The notes under the pieces were generated by a model. The model saw nothing but the letters and a program-made list of their open reading frames with translations, searched no databases and had not been told where the DNA came from. DNA of 64,000 nucleotides from Paludibacteraceae bacterium. Its GTDB lineage: Bacteria > Bacteroidota > Bacteroidia > Bacteroidales > Paludibacteraceae. Every line of letters starts with the position of its first letter. The stretch's first letter is position 1. The position numbers were made by a program, and so were the translations under genes. The DNA lies in the NCBI GenBank assembly GCA_017962085.1, contig JAGCWA010000024.1, forward strand, positions 62,001-126,000. Direction: 5' to 3'. Shown one piece after another: positions 15,777 through 23,687 of the stretch.

Positions 15777-17240
15777 TTATCTCTTCTTGATTGGTTCGCA
15801 GGTGACGTCCACCCCTAACTTCTTGAATATCTTCCTATCCACCTCGCTGATCATCACGGTCGTATGTACTTGACATCCTTCCAGTTGCGGCAATTGGTCC
15901 ATCGCCTTCTCGCAGTTCGGATCGACCTTGCTGAGGATGGCCAATGCGACCAGCACCTCGTCGGTGTGCAGACGTGGGTTCTTCCCTTTCAGGAAGGAGA
16001 CCTTCATGGTCTGTATCGGCTCGATCATGTCCGCTGGAATCAGTTTCACCTTGTGGTCGATGCCCGCCAGATGCTTCGTCGCGTTGAGAAGCAGTGCGGC
16101 GCATGTGCCTAACAGGGCGGTCGTCTCGGAGGTGATGATGGTGCCGTCCGCTAATTCGATGGCGGCTGTCGGTACCTTGGACTTCTCTCCTCTGGCTTTG
16201 GCGGCGACGGTCACCTTGCGGTCGTCTGTCGTCACCTTCACTTGCTGCATGAGGAGCGCGATCTTGTTCACTTCGCTTTCGTCGCACTTTCCTTCCGCCA
16301 AGTTGCCTAATGCGGTGTAGTAGCGGCGGATGATCTCCTGCTTGGAGGCCTCCTGACAGATTTCGTCGTTGACGATGCAGTTGCCTGCCATGTTCACGCC
16401 CATGTCGGTAGGCGACTTGTATGGATTCTCCTTGTAGATGCCTTCGAAGATAGCGTTCAATACAGGGAATATCTCGATGTCACGGTTGTAGTTGACCGTG
16501 GTCTTGCCGTATGCCTCCAAGTGGAACGGGTCTATCATGTTCACATCGTTCAGGTCGGCTGTGGCGGCCTCGTAGGCGATGTTCACAGGATGCTTGAGCG
16601 GCAGGTTCCAGATCGGGAAGGTCTCGAACTTGGCGTATCCTGCCTTGATGCCCCGCTTGTTCTCTTGGTAGAGCTGGCTCAGACATACCGCCATCTTACC
16701 GCTTCCAGGACCTGGGGCGGTCACGACGACCAACGGACGGGTGGTCTCCACGTAATCGTTCTTGCCGAATCCTTCGTCGGAGTCGATCAACGCCACGTTG
16801 GATGGATATCCCTCTATGGTGTAATGATAGTAGCTTTTTATGTTGAGCCGTTTGAGCTTCTTGCTGAATGCCTTGGCGCTCTCTTGTCCTTTGTAGTGGG
16901 TGATGACTACGGAGCTGACCATGAGCCCTCTGCTCTTGAATTCGTCGCGGAGGCGTAGAACATCCATGTCGTAGGTGATGCCGAGGTCGCTACGCACTTT
17001 GTTCTTCTCGATGTCCACCGCACTGATGACGATGATGATCTCCGCGCAGTCGCTCAGTTGCATCAGCATCCTCAACTTGCTGTCCGGCTGGAATCCTGGC
17101 AATACTCTGCTCGCATGATAATCGTCGAATAGCTTTCCTCCAAACTCCAAATAGAGCTTGTCTCCAAACCTGCCGATCCTCTCCTTGATGTGCTCGGATT
17201 GAATCTTGAGGTATTTTTCATTGTCGAATCCGTAATCCAT
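15777..17240 (-). CDS. DUF1846 family protein
   Basis: 487 residues. The start YGFDNEKYLKIQSEHIKERIGRFGDKLYLEFGGKLFDD is characteristic of DUF1846, and a P-loop-like GPGSGKMAVCLSQLY occurs about residue 182. A structure of a family member shows an ATP/nucleotide-like fold, but the reaction is not known to me. The protein is cytoplasmic with no membrane segment. It has a promoter box in the 76-nt gap before it and is followed within 4 nt by the MlaE-like gene, which suggests co-expression with lipid transport. In many Bacteroidales the position after the thioesterase is held by ilvC, which is not seen here. Confidence 0.88.
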   Translation of the reverse strand: MDYGFDNEKYLKIQSEHIKERIGRFGDKLYLEFGGKLFDDYHASRVLPGFQPDSKLRMLMQLSDCAEIIIVISAVDIEKNKVRSDLGITYDMDVLRLRDEFKSRGLMVSSVVITHYKGQESAKAFSKKLKRLNIKSYYHYTIEGYPSNVALIDSDEGFGKNDYVETTRPLVVVTAPGPGSGKMAVCLSQLYQENKRGIKAGYAKFETFPIWNLPLKHPVNIAYEAATADLNDVNMIDPFHLEAYGKTTVNYNRDIEIFPVLNAIFEGIYKENPYKSPTDMGVNMAGNCIVNDEICQEASKQEIIRRYYTALGNLAEGKCDESEVNKIALLMQQVKVTTDDRKVTVAAKARGEKSKVPTAAIELADGTIITSETTALLGTCAALLLNATKHLAGIDHKVKLIPADMIEPIQTMKVSFLKGKNPRLHTDEVLVALAILSKVDPNCEKAMDQLPQLEGCQVHTTVMISEVDRKIFKKLGVDVTCEPIKKR

Positions 17241-17272
17241 TGTGTCAATTAATATATCTTCTAATAAAGATA

Positions 17273-17280
17273 CAAAGGTA
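17273..17280 (-). promoter_or_regulatory. Promoter -7 box for DUF1846-mlaE-mlaF
   Basis: Read on the minus strand the bases are TACCTTTG, an exact TAnnTTTG, 33 nt before the DUF1846 start. No TTTG was found at the usual distance upstream. It would split the minus-strand block into an ilv unit and a lipid-transport/mutL unit. Confidence 0.5.
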
Positions 17281-17316
17281 TGAAAAATTCGACAAATAAG
17301 GAGTCTTTTTCCTCTC

Positions 17317-18042
17317 TTATTTGAATGTTATTTTGCACTTGCAGGCCATCTTCCCGTCTCCTTTGGAGAGGGCGACGAGGTATTCGTCCGAGGTGGATTG
17401 TGTCCAAAAGGTTTGGATCCGCTCGCCGTAGTGGCACTCCTCGATGTATTCTATCTCGAAGCGGAATGGGGAGTTCCTTTCCATCACCTCGATGGGGAGC
17501 GTGTCGGTGATGTGCTCCACGTATTTCGCGCTGTTCAGGTGCTTGTTGATGTCGAGGTCGCTGTAGGTGACGTCGAAGGAGGACTGGGTGGTTTGCTCGG
17601 GCAGGGTTATCTTCCCAGGCTTCTCGATGGGACAATCCATCTGGTGGATATACTCCTCAATGCCTTGTCCGATGAGGCTGACGGGGTGGCGGGTCTCTGT
17701 GTCTATCATGGCCCAGATGCTCCTGGCATAGCCTATGACCTCTCCTTCCCCTGTCTCGAAGCGGAAGTTACGTTGGGTGAAACTTCTCATCAAGCCTTCG
17801 ATCCACGTGTGGATGCGAAGGGTCTCCCCACATTCCGGACGACCGTTCAGCTCTATCGCTAGGCGGGAGAGCACCCATGTGTGGTTGTGCTCGTTCAGTT
17901 GTTGGATGCCGAACCCTCTTTCGTTGGCATGGCGACCCGCCGTGTTCAGCAGGTGGTTGACGATGAGGGGTAGGGTGATCCTATTCTTGAAATCCACCTC
18001 GAAGGGATGGATGCTCACAGTGTGGATGCCGACTTTTTCCAT
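17317..18042 (-). CDS. Acyl-ACP thioesterase (FatA/B-like)
   Basis: 241 residues forming a double hotdog. The N-terminal half has NHLLNTAGRHANERGFGIQQLNE and TWVLSRLAIELN; the C-terminal half has YSDLDINKHLNSAKYVEHITD, whose Asp/Asn/His are the catalytic region of plant and bacterial acyl-ACP thioesterases. It releases free fatty acids from acyl-ACP in the cytoplasm. It lies 18 nt after ilvN, as part of the attenuated ilv transcript. Coupling to branched-chain amino-acid genes is recurrent in Bacteroidales and may reflect use of branched acyl chains, which is inference. Confidence 0.88.
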   Translation of the reverse strand: MEKVGIHTVSIHPFEVDFKNRITLPLIVNHLLNTAGRHANERGFGIQQLNEHNHTWVLSRLAIELNGRPECGETLRIHTWIEGLMRSFTQRNFRFETGEGEVIGYARSIWAMIDTETRHPVSLIGQGIEEYIHQMDCPIEKPGKITLPEQTTQSSFDVTYSDLDINKHLNSAKYVEHITDTLPIEVMERNSPFRFEIEYIEECHYGERIQTFWTQSTSDEYLVALSKGDGKMACKCKITFK

Positions 18043-18060
18043 GTCTTCTCTATTCCTTTC

Positions 18061-18612
18061 TTACTTCTGTTGATGCTCCCTGTTTAGCTTGGCGAGCATG
18101 TCTGACAAACGTTCGATCTTGGATTTGTTGATGGCGATTCGTCCTGAACGGATGAACTGCAGGATGGTGAGCTTCTCGCTCAACTCCTCGAAGAGCCCCT
18201 GCGTCTCGTCGTAATGTCCTGTCTTTTCGAGCACTACGCAGTTGGTGGTCATCTCAAGGATGCGTATGTTGTATTTGCGTATCAGCTCTTCGATCGACCC
18301 CAAGGCGAGGAACTGGTCGGTCGCTACCTTGTAAAGGGCGATCTCCTGATAGACAAGCTCCTCGTCCGTGTTGTAGAACGATTTGATGATGTCCACCCTT
18401 TTGTCTATCTGCTTCACGACCTTCTCTATCGTGTCCGTGTCGGAGAAACTGGTGACGGTGAATTTATGGATGCCCTCGATGGCGGAAGGTGACACGGAGA
18501 GTGTCTCGATGTTCAATCCTCTACGCGTGAAGATGTTACTGATCTGATTCAACAATCCCACATGGTTCTCCGAGAAGATTGTCACGGTGTATAGTTTCTT
18601 GTTCTCCATCAT
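18061..18612 (-). CDS. ilvN: Acetolactate synthase small (regulatory) subunit
   Basis: 183 residues. The N-terminal ACT domain is clear (YTVTIFSENHVGLLNQISNIFTRRGLNIETLSVS), followed by the C-terminal ALS regulatory domain. It activates the large subunit and binds valine for feedback inhibition. The length is slightly above the bacterial IlvH norm (about 160-175). It overlaps the ilvB stop by 4 nt, so the subunits are made together. Confidence 0.93.
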   Translation of the reverse strand: MMENKKLYTVTIFSENHVGLLNQISNIFTRRGLNIETLSVSPSAIEGIHKFTVTSFSDTDTIEKVVKQIDKRVDIIKSFYNTDEELVYQEIALYKVATDQFLALGSIEELIRKYNIRILEMTTNCVVLEKTGHYDETQGLFEELSEKLTILQFIRSGRIAINKSKIERLSDMLAKLNREHQQK

Positions 18613-20306
18613 GCTTTCGGTGTTAAAATGTTGGTGACTGTTTCGCCTGCGGGGATCATCGGATAGATGAGCCCGTTCTCTTCCACATCCACGACGAGGA
18701 GGTATGCTTGGTCATCCTTCAGCATATCTGCCACGGCTTCGTCTATCTCGTCCCTTTTGGTGACGTGCCGGTTGGCGATGTGGTAGGCGTTGGCGATTAG
18801 GTTGAAGTCGGGGTTGGCCATCGCGGTGGAGGAGTATCGCTGGTGGAAGAAGAGCTCTTGCCACTGACGTACCATGCCTAAGTAGTTGTTGTTCAACAAT
18901 ATCATCTTCACACCTATGTTGCTTTGCATGATGGTGCCTAGCTCCTCGATGGTCATCTGGAACCCTCCGTCTCCCACGAAGAGGCAAACGGTCCGTTCCG
19001 GGGCGCCTACTTTGGCTCCGATGGCGGCTGGTATGCCGAAGCCCATGGTGCCTAATCCGCCGGATGTCACGATGCTTCGTGTCTGCTTGTATTGGAAGTA
19101 GCGGGCGGAGGCCATCTGGTTCTGTCCCACGTCGGTGACGAGGACGGCCTCTCTTTGTGTGGCGTCGGATACTTTCCGTACAATCTCACTCATGGTGATG
19201 CGCTCGCCTTCGTGGTGCAACTCCTTCTCGATGACGGTCTCCTGTTCCTTCTGCTCGTATGGTTCGAAGGATTGGATCCAAGCCTCGTGGCGGGCTGGGT
19301 TGATGGCTTGGGTGAGGGCGGACAGGGTCTCTTTCGCGTCGCCCAGCACCTTGGCTGTTGTCTTGACGTTCTTGTCTATCTCCGCAGGGTCGATGTCCAC
19401 ATGGATGATCTTGGCTTGCTGCGCATAGGTGTTCGGGTTACCCGTCACACGGTCGTCGAAGCGCATACCGATCGCGATCAGCACATCGCACTCGTTGGTC
19501 TTCATGTTGGGCGCTATGTTGCCATGCATGCCGACGAATCCTTTGTTCAGCCTGAAGTCCGTAGGCATGGCGGAAAGGCCCAACAACGTGGATGCCGCAG
19601 GGATATCGGCCTTCTCCAGGAACTGCAGGAGTTCATTCTCCGCATTGCCGAGCACCACACCCTGACCTACTATGGCGAGTGGCTTCTGCGCCTCGTTGAT
19701 CAGTCTTGCCGCCTCCTTGATCTGCTCGGGACAGACGTGCGGGGCGGGGATGTAGCTTCGGTAGTAGGTGCATCGTTCGTAGTGGAAGTTCGCCAGCTCG
19801 TTCTGCGCATTCTTCGTGAAGTCCAGCACGACTGGTCCGGGACGTCCCGTGGTCGATATGTAGAAGGCCTTGGCGACAGCGTCCGCTACCTCGTCGGCAC
19901 TGCGTATCTGGCAGGCCCATTTGGTGATAGGCTGCGTGATGCCCACCATGTCTATCTCTTGGAAGGCGTCCGTTCCTAACGAGGAGGTTCCCACCTGACC
20001 TGTGATGACGATGATAGGGGTACTGTCCATCATGGCGTCACCGATGCCTGTGATGGTGTTGGTGGCTCCCGGACCTGAGGTGACAATGCACACGCCTGGT
20101 TTCCCTGATACTCTCGCGTATCCTTCCGCCGCATGGACGGCGCCTTGTTCGTGGCGCATGAGTAGGTAATTGAACTTGTCCATGTAGTCGTACAGTGCGT
20201 CGAATACGGGGATGATGCTTCCTCCCGGGTATCCGAATATGGTGTCAACCCCCTCTCTCAGAAGGGATTCCATCAGGATGTATGATCCTTTGATTGGGTC
20301 TGACAT
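18609..20306 (-). CDS. ilvB: Acetolactate synthase large (catalytic) subunit
   Basis: 565 residues, thiamine-diphosphate enzyme that condenses pyruvate with pyruvate or 2-oxobutyrate, first step to Val/Leu and Ile. Visible motifs are the start IFGYPGGSIIPVFDALYD with the catalytic glutamate in RHEQGAVHAAEGYAR, the FAD/central domain segment, and the ThDP motif GDGGFQMTIEELGT...NNNYLGMVRQW. Length is normal. It lies 16 nt after ilvD and overlaps ilvN by 4 nt. Confidence 0.96.
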   Translation of the reverse strand: MSDPIKGSYILMESLLREGVDTIFGYPGGSIIPVFDALYDYMDKFNYLLMRHEQGAVHAAEGYARVSGKPGVCIVTSGPGATNTITGIGDAMMDSTPIIVITGQVGTSSLGTDAFQEIDMVGITQPITKWACQIRSADEVADAVAKAFYISTTGRPGPVVLDFTKNAQNELANFHYERCTYYRSYIPAPHVCPEQIKEAARLINEAQKPLAIVGQGVVLGNAENELLQFLEKADIPAASTLLGLSAMPTDFRLNKGFVGMHGNIAPNMKTNECDVLIAIGMRFDDRVTGNPNTYAQQAKIIHVDIDPAEIDKNVKTTAKVLGDAKETLSALTQAINPARHEAWIQSFEPYEQKEQETVIEKELHHEGERITMSEIVRKVSDATQREAVLVTDVGQNQMASARYFQYKQTRSIVTSGGLGTMGFGIPAAIGAKVGAPERTVCLFVGDGGFQMTIEELGTIMQSNIGVKMILLNNNYLGMVRQWQELFFHQRYSSTAMANPDFNLIANAYHIANRHVTKRDEIDEAVADMLKDDQAYLLVVDVEENGLIYPMIPAGETVTNILTPKA

Positions 20307-20322
20307 ATTGTTTTTATTAGTT

Positions 20323-22152
20323 TTATTCTATGATTCTGATGCCTCCCTTGTCTGCGGAGGCTACTGTGCTGGCGTATGCCTTCAATGCTTTGGAGACCTC
20401 TCTGTCTCGCTTCGGCTTCCAGGCATCTTTACCTTTCGCGGTCTCTTCCGCTCTACGTTTCGATAACTCCTCGTCGCTTAGGCGTACGTTGATGGTACGG
20501 TTAGGGATGTCTATGTCGATGATGTCTCCGTCACGCACGAGACCGATGTTTCCGCCCGATGCGGCTTCGGGTGAGATGTGCCCGATGGAGAGTCCCGACG
20601 TGCCGCCCGAGAAGCGTCCGTCTGTGATCAGGGCGCACTCCTTGCCCAAGTGCATGGACTTGATGTAGGAGGTAGGGTAGAGCATCTCTTGCATGCCTGG
20701 GCCTCCCTTAGGTCCTTCGTAGGTGATGACGACCACGTCGCCCGATACCACCTTGCCGCCGAGGATACCCTCGCAGGCATCTTCCTGTGATTGGAAGACC
20801 TTCGCCGGACCGCTGAATTTCCAGATGCTCTCGTCCACACCGGCCGTTTTGATCACGCAACCGTCGATGGCGATGTTGCCTTTGAGCACGCCCAATCCAC
20901 CGTCTTTGGTGTAGGCATGGTTGAGGTCGCGGATGCACCCGTTGGCGCGGTCCGTGTCCAAGGTGTCGAAATAGCACTCTTGGGAGCCCATCACGAGGTT
21001 GAACTGGCGGGCTGGAGCGCTCTTGTATTTGTTGATCGCCTTGTCTGTGACATTCGGTGAGGTGATGCCGTATTGGTCGATGGCCTCGCCTAAGGTGAGA
21101 CCGTCCACCCGTTTCACGCTCGTGTTGACTAATCCTCCTTTGGCGAGTTCGGACATGATGGAGATGACACCGCCGGCACGGTTGACGTCCTCGATGTGGT
21201 ATTTCTGCGTGTTAGGCGCCACCTTGCATAGGCATGGTGTCTTTCGGGATAGTTGGTCGATATCATCCATGTGGAACTGTACCCCCGCCTCGTGGGCGAC
21301 GGCCAGGAGATGGAGCACTGTGTTGGTGGAGCCTCCCATGGCGATGTCGAGCGTCATGGCGTTGAGGAAGGCCTCGCGTGTGGCGATGGAGAGCGGCAGG
21401 ACGCTTTCGTCTCCGTCCCTATAGTATTTGTAAGTGTTCTCCACGATGATCTTAGCCGCGTCCACGAAGAGGTTCTCCCTGTTCTTATGGGTCGCCACGA
21501 TGCTACCGTTGCCGGGCAGGGCGAAGCCGATGGCCTCGTTGAGGCAGTTCATGGAGTTGGCGGTGAACATTCCCGAGCAGGAGCCGCAAGTAGGGCAGGA
21601 GCAGTGCTCGATCTCCTGCAGGTCTTTGTCGGATATGGTGGTGTCCGCCGCTTTGACCATGGCGTCGATCAGGTCCAGGTGCTGGTCTTTCCAGACACCC
21701 GCCTCCATCGGACCGCCCGATACGAAGATGGTAGGGATGTTCAGACGCATGGTGGCGAGCAGCATGCCAGGAGTGATCTTGTCGCAGTTGCTGATACAGA
21801 CGAGCGCGTCCGCCTTGTGTGCGTTGACCATGTACTCCACACTGTCTGCGATGAGGTCCCTGGAAGGCAGGGAGTAGAGCATACCGTCGTGCCCCATGGC
21901 GATTCCGTCGTCGATGGCGATCGTGTTGAACTCAGCGGCGAAGCAACCTAGCTTCTCAATCTCCGCTTTGATTTTCTGTCCAATCTCATGAAGGTGGACA
22001 TGTCCTGGTACAAATTGCGTGAAGGAATTCGCGATGGCGATGATAGGCTTTCCTATCTGATCCTCCTTCATTCCGTTCGCCCGCCATAAGGCTCTCGCTC
22101 CTGCCATTCTCCTGCCGAGGGTGCAGACTGTGCTTCTTAACTCGTGTTCCAT
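20323..22152 (-). CDS. ilvD: Dihydroxy-acid dehydratase
   Basis: 609 residues, iron-sulfur enzyme that dehydrates 2,3-dihydroxy acids to 2-oxo acids in Val/Leu/Ile synthesis. Cluster cysteines are seen in [11 protein letters not shown] and [20 protein letters not shown], and the C-terminal [20 protein letters not shown] block is complete. I chose the ATG at 22152 ([10 protein letters not shown]) rather than one 21 nt upstream because family members start there and because it lies 19 nt after the attenuator hairpin. First structural gene of ilvD-ilvB-ilvN-thioesterase. ilvC is not in the cluster. Confidence 0.96.
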   Translation of the reverse strand: MEHELRSTVCTLGRRMAGARALWRANGMKEDQIGKPIIAIANSFTQFVPGHVHLHEIGQKIKAEIEKLGCFAAEFNTIAIDDGIAMGHDGMLYSLPSRDLIADSVEYMVNAHKADALVCISNCDKITPGMLLATMRLNIPTIFVSGGPMEAGVWKDQHLDLIDAMVKAADTTISDKDLQEIEHCSCPTCGSCSGMFTANSMNCLNEAIGFALPGNGSIVATHKNRENLFVDAAKIIVENTYKYYRDGDESVLPLSIATREAFLNAMTLDIAMGGSTNTVLHLLAVAHEAGVQFHMDDIDQLSRKTPCLCKVAPNTQKYHIEDVNRAGGVISIMSELAKGGLVNTSVKRVDGLTLGEAIDQYGITSPNVTDKAINKYKSAPARQFNLVMGSQECYFDTLDTDRANGCIRDLNHAYTKDGGLGVLKGNIAIDGCVIKTAGVDESIWKFSGPAKVFQSQEDACEGILGGKVVSGDVVVITYEGPKGGPGMQEMLYPTSYIKSMHLGKECALITDGRFSGGTSGLSIGHISPEAASGGNIGLVRDGDIIDIDIPNRTINVRLSDEELSKRRAEETAKGKDAWKPKRDREVSKALKAYASTVASADKGGIRIIE

Positions 22153-22171
22153 TATCGTTACTATATAAAAC

Positions 22172-22199
22172 AAAAAAACTCTTTCCGTTGAGAAAGAGT
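22172..22199 (-). terminator. Attenuator terminator before ilvD
   Basis: On the minus strand ACTCTTTC (ending loop-side) pairs with GAAAGAGT around the loop TCAACG, 8 bp, followed at once by seven T residues (22178-22172). It lies 34 nt after the leader-peptide stop and 19 nt before the ilvD ATG, the position expected of a transcription attenuator. Confidence 0.85.
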
Positions 22200-22233
22200 G
22201 TCAGATTTTCGCACTTAACATGTCTTTCTCCTG

Positions 22234-22299
22234 CTAACATCGGCACACGACCAACGCCAGAATAGAGATAATAATATTAATGCGAATCGTTCTCATCAT
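22234..22299 (-). CDS. ilv operon leader peptide (attenuation)
   Basis: A 21-codon ORF reading MMRTIRINIIISILALVVCRC. Eleven of its 21 residues are Ile, Leu or Val (six Ile, two Leu, two Val plus one more hydrophobic Ala nearby), concentrated in one run from codon 5 to 18. It starts only a few bases after a promoter box and is followed by a terminator hairpin before ilvD. By analogy with enterobacterial ilv leaders, stalling at Ile/Val/Leu codons when charged tRNA is scarce would prevent the terminator from forming. The peptide itself probably has no function. The second ATG is an alternative start. Confidence 0.85.
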   Translation of the reverse strand: MMRTIRINIIISILALVVCRC

Positions 22300-22308
22300 T
22301 TTTTTTTG

Positions 22309-22316
22309 CAAAGTTA
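22309..22316 (-). promoter_or_regulatory. Promoter -7 box for the ilv leader and operon
   Basis: Minus-strand TAACTTTG matches TAnnTTTG exactly. It ends 9 nt before the first leader ATG, so the leader mRNA would be nearly leaderless. A TTG lies about 23 nt upstream, slightly farther than the usual spacing. Confidence 0.6.
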
Positions 22317-22481
22317 TAAAACTTTTTCGATAAGAAAAGCAACTCTTTGCGAATAAAGATTATATTTGTATTGGATTTTGGCCGTTAGAATGTCAAATGT
22401 GGGTTTGGCTTATTTTTCAAACTTAGTTTATCATCTCTTCCCCATTATCGGAACGTATTTATTTATTTTAAAAATTTTTTA

Positions 22482-22787
22482 ATGAACATTTTTGTTTCAA
22501 ATTTGAGTTACGCTGTTACGGATGCGGACTTGTGTGAATTGTTTAAGGAGTATGGGGAAGTCTCTTCTGCCAAGGTCATCTTGGACAGGGAAACGCAAAA
22601 ATCGAGAGGTTTCGGATTTGTGGAGATGCCGGACGATGAAGCTGCCAGAAAAGCCATATCAGAGCTGGAGGGTGGCGAATTCGACGGAAGAACCATTCAT
22701 ATCAAGGAGGCTCAGCCTCGTGAGGAGAGACGTCCGGGTGGCGGTCCCCGCGGTAATTTCCGTGGTCCTCGCAGGCAATCCTTTTAG
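22482..22787 (+). CDS. RRM-type RNA-binding protein (Rbp family)
   Basis: 101 residues. A single RRM domain fills residues 1-78 with RNP2 as IFVSNLSY and RNP1 as RGFGFVEM, followed by a short Arg/Gly/Pro-rich tail (PRGNFRGPRRQ). Such small RRM proteins are abundant in Bacteroidota and cyanobacteria and bind single-stranded RNA; in Bacteroides a homologue is known to influence global RNA and surface-polysaccharide expression. The gene stands alone between divergent ilv regulation and a strong terminator immediately downstream. Confidence 0.92.
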   Translation: MNIFVSNLSYAVTDADLCELFKEYGEVSSAKVILDRETQKSRGFGFVEMPDDEAARKAISELEGGEFDGRTIHIKEAQPREERRPGGGPRGNFRGPRRQSF

Positions 22788-22797
22788 TAGAGTTAGA

Positions 22798-22828
22798 GAG
22801 GCGATGTTTTTGCATCGCCTCTTTTTTT
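22798..22828 (+). terminator. Rho-independent terminator after the RRM gene
   Basis: GAGGCGATG (22798-22806) pairs perfectly with CATCGCCTC (22813-22821), six-base loop, followed by seven T residues. It lies 10 nt after the RRM stop codon. Confidence 0.92.
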
Positions 22829-22837
22829 CGGGTGCCT

Positions 22838-23038
22838 ATGAAACCAGTTTTGTCATTTCTGGTATTCTTTCTGATGCTTCTCCCATTCTCGGCTAAAGCT
22901 CAAGTTGTCACGCTCCCACAAGAGGATTTTAGGGTTGTCAAGAATTCGGGTAGTGTGACGATTTCGGTAAAAGATTTGTTTCCTGACTCTGTTATTTCCC
23001 TGTTTCATTCCTTCTATGATACTTATCCCTGTGGTTGA
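22838..23038 (+). CDS. Short secreted hypothetical protein, possibly a gene remnant
   Basis: 66 residues from the ATG at 22838 (another ATG lies 6 nt upstream). Residues 1-22 form a good signal peptide (MKPVLSFLVFFLMLLPFSAKAQ), followed by only about 44 residues ending in DTYPCG. I do not recognise a family. The abrupt end and the lack of a continuing gene in 23039-23186 suggest the 5' end of a larger exported protein that has decayed, but a genuine small protein is possible. It begins 10 nt after a strong terminator and no promoter box is visible in between. Confidence 0.4.
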   Translation: MKPVLSFLVFFLMLLPFSAKAQVVTLPQEDFRVVKNSGSVTISVKDLFPDSVISLFHSFYDTYPCG

Positions 23039-23186
23039 TTCTATGAATTACAAATATTAGTAAGGTTTTCAGACTTCGCGGAATTGAACTGCGAGCCGAT
23101 GAGTGCCTTTTTGTTTTTGATATGAAGAAATTTAAACCTATGAAACCTGCTGCGAATGACCATGTCGATTTTGGGTTGCGCCTGCC

Positions 23187-23486
23187 TTAATTGCTGGTGT
23201 GAAAGCAAAAGATTAGCACTCGAATGGTATAGTCTAATGTTATGCCAATAAGGAAAAATAGGCATGTCAGGAACAAACTGGACAAGAGAATTGTGAGACT
23301 TTTCATGACCCGTTTGTCGTCATCCTTGTTCTTCCTATAAAAAAGAAATGTGCCTGTCACGATGATGAAAACAGGGAGAATAAGTAATAATTTAGCGTTG
23401 ATTTCGCAGAAAAACAGCCAATATTCAAACTCCACCATCAAGACTAATAGTGATAGCAATGAGTATTTGAGTGTCTCTTTGAGCAT
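23187..23486 (-). CDS. Small hypothetical membrane protein
   Basis: 99 residues with three predicted membrane segments (about 8-26, 31-50 and 65-90) separated by a basic loop YRKNKDDDKRVMK. No family recognised. A TAnnTTTG box on the minus strand about 45 nt upstream supports it as a real gene. No neighbour on the same strand is close enough to form an operon. Confidence 0.5.
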   Translation of the reverse strand: MLKETLKYSLLSLLVLMVEFEYWLFFCEINAKLLLILPVFIIVTGTFLFYRKNKDDDKRVMKSLTILLSSLFLTCLFFLIGITLDYTIRVLIFCFHTSN

Positions 23487-23529
23487 GACGCTTTAAGTTT
23501 AGAAAGTTTCCCCCTTTTAGTTGACAGAA

Positions 23530-23537
23530 CAAAAATA
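23530..23537 (-). promoter_or_regulatory. Promoter -7 box for the small membrane protein
   Basis: Minus-strand TATTTTTG fits TAnnTTTG, 43 nt before the ATG at 23486. No upstream TTTG at the expected spacing. Confidence 0.4.
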
Positions 23538-23641
23538 TAAAATTTCTGCGGATGGTGTGATTTCGCTAGAGGCAATACACCGATTGTTTCGCTGATGGCA
23601 ACTCTGTCCTTCCATTTTTTTTACGTCAAAATTCCTAAAAA

Positions 23642-23672
23642 TTTGTCTTGTCGGTTTGTTTTGTTATTTTTG
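23642..23672 (+). promoter_or_regulatory. Canonical Bacteroidota promoter for the barrel-TPR pair
   Basis: TTTG at 23642-23645, exactly 19 nt spacer, and TATTTTTG at 23665-23672. It lies inside the longest possible ORF, so the real start of the next gene is the ATG at 23688, about 10 nt after the predicted transcription start. Confidence 0.75.
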
Positions 23673-23687
23673 TGTGCTTCAAAATAT

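Noticed and set aside
23039..23186. Possible tRNA or small RNA in the gap before the small membrane protein
   Set aside because: No cloverleaf, no CCA end and no promoter or terminator pair could be identified.
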